This document shows, one piece after another, positions 1-8,500 of a DNA stretch of 35,367 nt. Position 1 is the stretch's first letter. Every line of letters starts with the position of its first letter. The position numbers were made by a program, and so were the translations under genes. Source of the stretch: Plantago elongata (taxonomy: Eukaryota > Streptophyta > Magnoliopsida > Lamiales > Plantaginaceae); assembly GCA_036897095.1 (NCBI GenBank), contig JAYMSP010001163.1, positions 1 through 35,367 of the forward strand, in the 5' to 3' direction. Below the pieces are notes generated by a model. It did no database searches and was not told where the DNA came from. It saw only the letters and a list, made by a program, of their open reading frames with translations.

Positions 1-916
1 GGTGGTGGAAAAAAGAAACTACGACATGTGAAATTGTATTTGTAGAATGATAATTTGTGTCTTTTGTAGGGTAGCACATATCAAGTGCAGGGAGGGGTTG
101 GTAAAAACAACATGTAAAATTATATTTGTAAAATAATAATACATTTTTGTGTATTATCGGGTGACCGCATACAAACCATGAAGTTGTTTGAAACAACCTT
201 TACGCTTTTCATGTCATTTGGAAGATTCAAACTGAACTATTGCATATTTTTGTTTCAGAAACATGTACCAAACCTAATTAGACTTCATACTATAACTCGG
301 AATTCGTTACAAACTGAAGTTAGAAATTCTTTACTTATATTTGAAGTAAACCATCTCGTGACATCGTCACGGGTTAGTACAAGTATGTTATGCTTCTAAC
401 CATATATGTTATGTTGACTTTTTTCTGGTCAACGTTGTTAAACTTTGAGCATGATTTACTCACATATAATACTTTTGATGGATTTTTTAAAAATATATAA
501 TGCACATGAATTTTCAAAAAATAATTCCCAACATATCATGGGTAATTTGCATACGAAGGTTTGTAAGCATTGACCGAAAAAAGTCAAACGGATAAACAAA
601 ATTGGGAAGGAGGGAGTATCTATTTCTCTCTTTTATTCTGGCAACTAACTGTTGGACCTCCTTGCAATTAACTTACACTCATTAAGGGACATTGATGTAA
701 TTGACTTAACAAATTTCATAGTATTATATGCCTTGTTCTCTTAAATTGTAATTATCTGAACTGAATTGTAGTATAAAATATAACAAAGTATAGCTGGTCT
801 GGACTGAACTAAATGAGTTTGTAGACGAAGAGCACATAGCCTTAGTTAGATGATGCGCTTGCCTATCATGAGGATGATTTTGTTTTGTAATTGGAATTGC
901 ATTGTGGAGGGGATAA
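1..916. other. AT-rich intergenic DNA, no gene seen
   Basis: I see no supported gene here. Short open frames on both strands lack recognisable motifs and look like chance. The right part (about 400-618) ends in a sequence resembling a mariner-like transposon terminus, listed separately. The segment 619-916 is plain AT-rich DNA and runs into the target duplication of the Pack-MULE. Confidence 0.6.
604..618. repeat. Tc1/mariner (Stowaway-like) terminus
   Basis: The sequence GGGAAGGAGGGAG followed by TA is close to the reverse complement of the well known Stowaway/mariner end (CTCCCTCCGTCCC beside a TA target). The preceding 40 bases, with a short GTCAAAC motif, fit the inner part of such ends. 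The matching left terminus was not found, so the element is truncated or starts outside the window. Confidence 0.4.
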
Positions 917-925
917 TTAATTTGT
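917..925. repeat. Left 9-bp target-site duplication of the Pack-MULE
   Basis: TTAATTTGT immediately before the GGG terminus, identical to 3002-3010 immediately after the right CCC terminus. Confidence 0.9.
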
Positions 926-999
926 GGGAAAATTACAAAAACCACCCCTTAAATATGGCCACTTTTCATTTTAGTACCTGGATCTCAAACTATTACAGA
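926..999 (+). repeat. Left terminal inverted repeat of the Pack-MULE
   Basis: Begins GGGAAAATTACAAAAACC and ends at the conserved ATTACAGA block. About 80 percent matched to the right end with one single-base gap. Similarity fades beyond position 999. Confidence 0.9.
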
Positions 1000-1475
1000 A
1001 TCGTCCGACAATTTGTACTAAACGACTTTGAAAATTACAAATACGTCCAAAAGTTAACGGAAGTGGTGAGAGAGTGATGACATGGTGCTGGTGTGGAGGG
1101 GTAAGTTTAAGTTAATAACGAAAATGCCATCCACTATTTTCATTTTTGCTTTTCTTTATTTGGGTTAATCCTTTTTCTTTTCTTTTCCTTTTTCTTTCTT
1201 CCCTTTTCGTTAATGCGGGAGTTGGCAGTTGGACCTGGGTGTAATTGATTTAAACATATTTTGCCTCAACTAGCAGTTGCTGTCACGTGGGGATGGTACT
1301 GTAATTGACATTGCGAAATGCAGGGACTAATTTGTAATTTATTCAAAATAATTTCAAAAACTAGCCGTTTGGGATCAGGTTTGTGGTGAATTTGGGGCTT
1401 TTTTATACCCCTTTTGAAGCTATTTTTGTTCATGTTAGAAGCTCTTTTTCTCCCATCTTTTCTTGTACAATAGTT

Positions 1476-1667
1476 ATGGCTTCTAGTGGATCTCAAACAA
1501 GTGCTAGGGCCAATGGTCAGTCTAGAGGAATTTGTAGGAAATTCGATTGTGGTAGAAGCACAGAGATAACACTGTCGGGATCGAAAGCCAATCCAGGAAG
1601 ATTGTATCGCCGTTGCTCTGAACATGGTTGGTCAGGTTGGTGCAGTCATGACTTATCTTGGGAGTGA
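1476..1667 (+). pseudogene. GRF-type zinc finger protein fragment captured in the Pack-MULE
   Basis: A 63-residue open frame starting at ATG 1476. After a Ser/Gln/Arg-rich start it contains a cysteine pair (ICRKFDCG), then the family hallmark NPGR followed by L-Y-R-R-C, and later a W-C-S-H-D-L-S-W stretch. This matches the plan of the GRF zinc finger (Cys-Cys, T/S-x-x-NPGR-x-aromatic, Cys, then Cys with aromatic residues), a nucleic-acid-binding module in many plant proteins of unknown role. The frame stops soon after the finger. Downstream sequence to about 1730 in other frames is Lys/Glu/Asn-rich and could be the frameshifted tail, which in plant relatives is a coiled coil plus a membrane segment. 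It lies inside a Pack-MULE and is probably a transduplicated, non-functional fragment; a short expressed peptide cannot be excluded. Confidence 0.6.
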
Positions 1668-1859
1668 AGTGTTGGAGGATGAGAATGAGCATAGAAATAC
1701 TGGAAGGAATCAACAAACAAAGAAGGGAAGATCCATATGAGGGGCTTAAGCAACTTGTTTCTCTCAATCTAGTGTTATTAGCAATTTACTTGTTTTGCTT
1801 GACCATGAAATGTATCTTTGAGTAGGCATGTACCTTCTAATGTAAGCACAATATTTCCA

Positions 1860-1955
1860 TTACATGTTATAGACAACAAAAGGCAACAAACGATTACATG
1901 CCATAGACAACAAAAGGCAACAAACCATTACATGCCATAGACAACAAAAGGCAAT
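1860..1955. repeat. 34-bp minisatellite, about 2.8 copies
   Basis: Units start at 1860, 1894 and 1928, each beginning TTACATG and containing ATAGACAACAAAAGGCAA. Copies differ by one or two bases. It sits inside the Pack-MULE between the two captured gene fragments. Confidence 0.85.
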
Positions 1956-2040
1956 GTCAACCTAGTTTCCAATCTATGAGACTAACTTAATGTAGATAAA
2001 AGACAAAATAAAGTAAATTTCATGGAACTTTTAAAGTTCA

Positions 2041-2682
2041 TCATTGTAAGGAGGAGTCATATATTGGCTTGAAGCCTACAAAACCCGACTCCAGCAAAAC
2101 CGCATGTACAACAATTACAATCAGCTTGTGATCATTGCCACTATCATTTCCCAATTCATCCACAAACACTTTCCTCAAAAATCCCGGCACCGATAACGAC
2201 TTGTAATCGATCGAATCCGCTAAAAGCTCATAGCCTTCATCAACATTTTCAACATTAGCATCAGCTCCATCTACTTCCATATACTCACATGCTTCCTCTT
2301 TCATTCTCTGTGCATTTGAAGAGCCGGTTTTAAATGATTCTACATCATCGACAACCGTTTCTTCGATTTTCAATCTGCTAGAACACTCTTGAGCAGCACC
2401 CAGCTTGATTGGGAGGAAATTCTGCAAAGTCAGCCCAGGTTGATGATCGAGGGAATAGAAGATGAGGTCTCCACCGGTGATTCCGAGGGATTGAAGCGAT
2501 TGGCCGGGTTGCTCCGATTGAAGCTCATCTTTCCGATTGAGAGAGAGGCGGATTGAAGTTGGAGAAAGGGAATTGGGTAGGGTTTGGGAGAGGATTTGTT
2601 TGAGGTCTAGGAGAGATGATGAATTTGGGGCTTCGATTTTGAGGGTTTCTTTGGATTCTGAGGATCTCAATCTGAGTTTCAT
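2041..2682 (-). pseudogene. SKIP22-like F-box protein, N-terminal fragment captured in the Pack-MULE
   Basis: An uninterrupted 213-residue frame on the minus strand, starting MKLRLRSSESKETLKIE. Residues 1-80 look like the ubiquitin-like N-terminal domain of plant SKIP22-type F-box proteins (start of the fold, a Leu-rich SLLDLKQIL helix, then LGITGGDLIFYSL). A low-complexity acidic middle follows (about 100-155). Residues 160-205 match the conserved SVPGFLRKVFVDELG ... HKLIVIVVHAVLLESGFVGF block. Immediately after that block the frame runs into a few unrelated residues and a stop, so the F-box and C-terminal half are absent; SKIP22 relatives are roughly twice as long. Full proteins are substrate adaptors of SCF ubiquitin ligases. 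This copy lacks the F-box needed to bind SKP1, so it cannot be a normal adaptor. The open frame over 213 codons suggests recent capture or selection. Family assignment is from remembered motifs. Confidence 0.75.
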
Positions 2683-2926
2683 GGTGTGTTGAGAGCTTTC
2701 TTGATGAATACATGAAATTGTGAAATGGGGATTTGGTGTCGATTGGCCGCTATGTTTTTAGCGGGTAATGTTGGAAGTGGGAAGGGTTTTTTGGGTTTTC
2801 TAATACAAATTTTCTTTTCTTTAATTGTCAAATTTATTTTCACTTTTCTTTATTCAGACAAAATAAAAATTCCACGTAGAGAGAGGAAATGTTGACGCTG
2901 GCGGTTCAGTCAACGGGTTGGATTTA

Positions 2927-3001
2927 TCTGTAATTGTTTGAGATCGAGGGACTAAAGTGAAATTAGCAAATTTTTAAGGGGTACGTTTTTGTAATTCGCC
3001 C
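2927..3001 (-). repeat. Right terminal inverted repeat of the Pack-MULE
   Basis: Read on the minus strand it begins GGGCGAATTACAAAAACG. Long exact blocks shared with the left end include AATTACAAAAAC, ACCCCTTAAA, GATCTCAAAC and ATTACAGA. Confidence 0.9.
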
Positions 3002-3010
3002 TTAATTTGT
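3002..3010. repeat. Right 9-bp target-site duplication of the Pack-MULE
   Basis: TTAATTTGT directly after the element, identical to 917-925. Confidence 0.9.
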
Positions 3011-5240
3011 AATTGATTTTTGAAAAATTTCCATTACTTGTCGTTAATTACCTTTTTTTATATGAAATTTTGCATTCAAAACTCCCATTTTGTGTTAAGA
3101 TGTTGAGTAGTCCTGGCAAAATTGATCTGAATTTGAAATTCGAATTTGATCAGAATTAGTGAGGGTGATCCGGAATATATTCAATCATCGGCTATAGAAT
3201 ATTTGTATAATTTATAAAAAGAATATGAGTCTTCTACAGTTCTTTTTTTTTAAAACATAATTACATCCCTTTTTAATTTAGATACCAGGTATTAGATAAG
3301 AGATGGTAAGTATGGTTTCAACACCCAAACCTTCTTTCGATATACACAAAGAAAATATTTATGGGATACACATACTTGATCCTTCTTTGAAAAAACTATC
3401 ATATCAACTCCTATTACTTGATATAATAACCATAAATTATTTATCAAATCAAAAACTATAAATATAAATTTTATATATTAAAAGACAAGTAAAAGTGGCA
3501 TTCCCTTACCTCAAAGTCTATAAGCCGCAGTTGACTAAAACACATTGGCCACAACTTAAAAAGATTTATAATGAATCCAATAAAATTAATTATAATCCGT
3601 CTCGATTTATATATCCATAAAATTCCGTACTTCAACTCATGTCTAAATAATTTGCTCATCTTCAGTATAAAATTAAATAGACGGTCCAATAAAATTTCCA
3701 GGGTTTTACACTATATTTAGAATGTGGTGATAAGACTTGACATGACTTGCTTCAGTTGTGGGGACATGTATAACGCATGATGAAGAGGTGAACCTTTCAT
3801 CATATTGTGCCAAGTGTATGTCATGGATCACGAAACCCACTCAATAAAGTCCATGGTCCAACATATTTTACCTAACCCATCGTTAAATGGATTTGAGGGG
3901 CAGCTTGATCATCTACTATCGGAACAACCTCTGGGGCTATGACTAGCTCGGACAAGCTCACGCTCACGGACGCAGGTGGTCTAGGGGAAGGTCGGAATAA
4001 GGCTTACCGAGGTAGACCTTTATTTGATCCAGAAATTGACACATGGTCTTAGCATCTGACTTGTTGGTTGTCCGATCCATATGGCATATGCGGACTTGCA
4101 AGCTCCCTATGTTTCCACACCCTGAGATGAGAGGGGCCAGATCTTGTTAGAGGGAAGACGGACCAGAGGTCCGTGTATCTTACTTCCTCATGTCCTTGCC
4201 CAAAGTCCTTGTGTACTTCGGGGTGGATATACCTAGCTCCTTGTTGGCCGGACCAGCTTAGAATGACCCTTAAGTCTTGATGTGCTCTAGAACACACTCT
4301 TATAACGTCCATAATGGATTGGACATATTTTCGAATTAACAATGTTTAATGTTTAACATATGGCCCCTAAGTTTGGATGCTTACAAAGTGCTTGATTAAT
4401 TCCAAATTGAAATTGCATTTTTTTTCAAAAAACTAACAAATACTCTGTTAATCTTTCATGATGATATGATGATGTTTTCAATAGATTTTGAGTAGTTTGC
4501 AGCTGGACAACTTTGGGTAGCCTTGTTTTATAGCAAAAATACTTTTTGCCCAATCGAAAGTTTGCTCGGGTTCCAAAAAAAATTAAACACAAGTAGTTTG
4601 TAGTAAAAAAAATAAATTAAATATGTAATATTTATATAATACAATATCTCTTATAGACGTTGATATATACAAATGAGTCCCTCCTCTCTAAAGTCTAATC
4701 CGTCTTGTAAGGCGCGACTAGCTTAATTCGTGCAGTTCTCCTCAAGTTCATGGGCCGACTAGTCGCAACCAGAATGCCTAACCGACCTTGCACACTTGAT
4801 TATAAGGACAAACCATGGGAACCCACAGTTAGTCGGATCGACCCTACCCAAACATGTCCGACCTCAGTTCACTTGTTGGGTTATAAAATCTCACATAAGT
4901 CAGAATAATAGCCGACTAGATGTTTTATAGCCCGATTTCATTTGGTTGTTGGCATCGCGTAATCTCGACGCTCCGCCTTGCTCCCGTAACACGTGTTAGC
5001 ACGGGGTTCACCTGACCATTGCCTGGCTCTATCCTGTACATTTACTCCCTTTTAAGTAAGTCAACTACCAAAATTATATTACTCTCTAACCTACTCAGTT
5101 TGTTCACATCCACTAGGCACGTTAATTCGATACGACCGATTATCTTAGGCAAACCAACTTAGAAAGATCTCCTTACCTTATCTTGCACGTGTTATTTTCA
5201 AAATTTCGTTTAACCTAAACATCATTTGCCATTTTCATTC
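3011..5240. other. Intergenic region with two GC-richer repeat-like blocks
   Basis: No coding sequence is supported. Positions 3011-3890 and 4345-4660 are AT-rich. Two blocks (about 3890-4340 and 4660-5050) are richer in GC and CG dinucleotides, with recurring GGAC, CCGAC and GACTAG words. They look like decayed transposon or solo-LTR DNA, but I found no paired termini or target duplications. The segment 5050-5240 probably holds the SKI2 promoter. Confidence 0.4.
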
Positions 5241-5262
5241 CATATCGTATATTATTTCACAG
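5241..5262 (+). promoter_or_regulatory. Possible TATA element upstream of SKI2
   Basis: A TATATTATTT-like string about 155 bp before the SKI2 start codon, at a plausible distance for a plant core promoter. The region is AT-rich throughout, so this is weak. Confidence 0.2.
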
Positions 5263-5296
5263 TTAATGAAATAACCAAAGAGAAAAAAAAAGAGAA

Positions 5297-5397
5297 ATGA
5301 GTGAGAAAACATGGAAAACACACTGTGTATGTATATGAGTTTTGGGAAACACAGAGGCATGAAGAGTGAAGGTAGAAAAGAAGAAAGAATGGTATGA
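5297..5397 (+). promoter_or_regulatory. Two overlapping upstream ORFs in the presumed SKI2 5' leader
   Basis: ATG 5297 opens a 13-codon frame ending TGA 5336-5338. ATG 5311 opens a 28-codon frame ending TGA 5395-5397. A third minimal ORF (ATG-AAA-TGA, 5404-5412) overlaps the main start. If transcription begins upstream of 5297, ribosomes would meet these before the SKI2 start. The transcription start is unknown. Confidence 0.35.
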
Positions 5398-5408
5398 TTT
5401 GATATGAA

Positions 5409-5546
5409 ATGATGGATCGAGTCCCTGCGACAAACGAGTTATCCTTCCGGGTGGGGTTCAACGGTTACAGCGGCCATGTCTGTATCGAACCTCTTCCTCC
5501 TGTCGAACGCCTCAACCTTGTCGACTCTCTTCCCGATTTTATTCTC
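5409..5546 (+). CDS. SKI2: SKI2 exon 1
   Basis: Encodes the N-terminus, including [11 protein letters not shown] and SLPDF, which match the start of plant SKI2 proteins. Ends phase 0 at CTC before GTGAGT. An in-frame TGA at 5400-5402 limits the start to 5409 or 5412. Confidence 0.9.
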
Positions 5547-8500
5547 GTGAGTTCTCTTTCCCATTTCTCTAATTACTAGTATTTGTTCATTCTTCTTCTT
5601 CTTCGGATTTTCTCGACTTATACAACACTACTCTGCTTTTAATCTAATCAAATTCTTACAAATCGTCTCATAACATTCAAATTCAGTTTATGTGTGTGCC
5701 TATTGTCAACAATTTTTCAAATATGTCAATTAAATAGTGCAATTTGTTGAATTGGATAAACTGAGTTCACACATTTCTTGTGTGCCTATTGTTTATTTCC
5801 CTACCCTCTCAACAAATTGTGCATAGCATAAGCATAGTATTATTGAACAAACAATTGTGTATCTGGAATTTGTTGAATTCAGGCGTGCCTATTGTTTTAT
5901 TTCCATCTAAAAATGTGAATTAATTAGTGCAATTTGTTGAATTGGATAAACTCAACTCAACAAATTTAACACTGTGTGTGTGTGCGCATATCATAAGCAT
6001 AATATTATTGAACAAACGATTGTGTATCTGGAATTCAGTGAAATCAGGCGTGTCTATTGTTTATTTCTTCTCCTCTCTGTTATTCCAGCCTCCGGCATTC
6101 CCTAAGGAAACACCAGAGACAATTAAGGACTACATAAAAGACAAATATCTCTTGCCTAGGTTGGACCAAGATGTTTTTGCTCCACAGACTGCTGGTAGAC
6201 AGTGGGAATTTGACTGGTTCGATAGAGCTCAAGTTCAGCTCGAGCCATCACTACAGCGTTCTGTAGTTGTTCCATCATGGGAGATGCCTTCCAGGCGCAC
6301 AAAGTCCCGAAGGTGGGAGCCTGAGTCCGTCGAGGTAAACTCAGCTCCCTTATTTTCTTAAATTGGTAAATTATGTGGTCCACAATCTTGACATGATGTT
6401 TTGTTGCTTTGGAAATTCAATAGAAGAATTTTTCTTTGCCCGTTGCCCTTTAATTTTCACCATAACTCAATATAGTAGCTCAACTGCTAGTTAGCATGTA
6501 GGTTACAGTTATATTTGTTAAGCAACATCTGTGTTTCATCAAGATGACATGAGGAATCTGGATGCATGTTTTTACTTCTCAAAGTTTTTATTATGAGCCT
6601 TTCATTCCATCTGAAATTCAATTTCTATAACTTGCAGGTTTTCAAACATTTTGGTATCACCTTTGGTAGAAATATGATGGATATAATTCAATTCTCTTGT
6701 ACCATTTCAGGTCAATGTATCAGAACTGACAATAGGAACCGAGCAGTCTGGTGCTTTGCCACGTATTGTTGGACCTGCGAAGGATTTTGTGAGAGGAAGT
6801 ATTAACAATCGTCCTTTTTGGCCTGGTGGACTAGATAATGGAGATTCTTTGGTCAAGATTCACCCTGAAGGTGCATGTAATGGTGAATGGGCATATGAAC
6901 TTCTTAATGGAGGTCCTGCACAAACTCTTCCGCCAGGGTTTAAAAATGGCATGGACCTGGGGCACCTCAGTGTACTTATTTATAATCAGTAGCTAATGAA
7001 TCTAGGATTATGTATGTCTTCAAGTGCCTTATTTTTTGTTCTTGCATCTAAAATAGTGGCAAATCTTTTTCTGAAGGCACATTCTTATGCGTGGAATGTT
7101 TACGAGAATGTTGGTGCCAATAAGGAGAGTTCAGATGTGAAGGCGGTATGTTTCAGAATAACATATTTGCTTCTCTGATTTAATTGAAACAATAGTAAGC
7201 TCATATGTGTTCATTACTTGCGAATTTTATCAGTCTTCTCTTATTGCAGAAGAATCTTTCCGTGCAATTTGACGATTTATTCAAGAAGGCTTGGGAAGAG
7301 GATGTCATGACATTTGTGGAAGACGGTCTGTGCTACTTATATATTTTTGTTTTTAACTTTCTTGCATGGAATCCTTTCTTGTCAGCTCATTAGTTAATGT
7401 TGGTTCTAGTGTATGGAAGATGGAGTTTGAGCGAGAGTGAGTAAATACACACAAGTAGAGTTGACAATTGTTTGCCTCTCCTTGAGACTAAATCCCGCTC
7501 TTGTAGCTTACGGCATAATGATAAACGTCTCCGAGGATAAAAGTTAAACTACATTAATATGGTATATGAGGATTCCAAATACTGAGTCTGGCAAACTTAG
7601 TTTGAATGTAGTTCAGTGTTTACAGTAAAGTATAGAATAGAGTGAGTGTGTTTTCAAGTGAATTTCAAACTCTATTTAAACTTCTCAATAGTTTCCATGG
7701 AAGTGAATTAAACCCTCCAGAAAGGATGCAAAGGGGTGTCAAAAACTTGAAATGGCAATCTTACGCTTTCATGAAGTAACCATTAACTAAAAAGTCTTTA
7801 AAATCCACCCAAAACATGTACAAGGAAAGCATGTTTCTGACATGTGGGTCCCGCATGACTGGGACGTGAAACGGTTTAGAAGGTGTCACTTGTTTAACTA
7901 AAATCACCAAATAGTTATTTGTCTTACTTTATTTATTTGTTTATTTTAATAGCCTTTATTAGGCTAATTTGATTAATTTCCACAATGAAGCTGTAACTAG
8001 GACTAATTTGATTAACTTTCACAAGTTTCATAGGCTTTCAAATCTACAACTCTCAGGGAAAACAAACTTGGAAGTTATTTTTACTGGTTTGTAAGTGAAT
8101 TTGAAATAATGGACTGTTAATCTTGCATACTCACTTTTTATTGACATATCATGTGAGTTGTGAAGAGACATATGTTGAATATTATGAGTTATGGCTCTGA
8201 TACCTGATAATAGAGGACATTTCACTTTCTGTGATTCTGTCTTGAATTTTATTTTCAAAAGATTATCCCATATGTTATGGGCAGAAAGTAGGCTCTCCTA
8301 TTACTGCGGTGGCATCATCCCCCATAGATTGTTGTTTCTTATATAACACTTTACTTGGCAAGTGGTTATGGGATTTTTATACTAGTCCGAAAAAAATTAC
8401 CCTATGGGGCCTTAATCATAATGGAGAAATATAGCTGATGGCGTTTTGATGAAAATCATGATACTCATAGGAATGAGTCTATATAAAATTGTAAATACAT

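Larger units (their letters stand above)
926..3001. mobile_element. Pack-MULE (non-autonomous Mutator-like element) with captured gene fragments
   Basis: A 2076-bp element bounded by inverted repeats that begin with GGG and match at about 60 of 75 aligned positions (926-999 against the reverse complement of 2927-3001). It is flanked by a perfect 9-bp direct repeat, TTAATTTGT, at 917-925 and 3002-3010, the target-site duplication length typical of Mutator-like elements. No transposase is seen inside. It carries pieces of two unrelated cellular genes in convergent orientation: a GRF-type zinc finger on the plus strand and a SKIP22-like F-box protein N-terminus on the minus strand. A MULE that carries host gene fragments and no transposase is by definition a Pack-MULE; it would need transposase supplied in trans. 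The boundary evidence is strong, and capture of the fragments is inferred from their truncation. Confidence 0.92.

Noticed and set aside
850..1077. 75-residue plus-strand ORF across the left Pack-MULE end
   Set aside because: It lies mostly in the terminal inverted repeat, spans the target duplication and has no protein motif.
1860..1955. CRISPR-like array
   Set aside because: Direct tandem 34-bp units with no unique spacers, in a plant transposon.
4049..4342. 97-residue minus-strand ORF upstream of SKI2
   Set aside because: No recognisable motif; it lies in a GC-rich repeat-like block where open frames are likelier by chance.
6156..6383. 75-residue minus-strand ORF overlapping SKI2 exon 2
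   Set aside because: Shadow of the real exon on the other strand.
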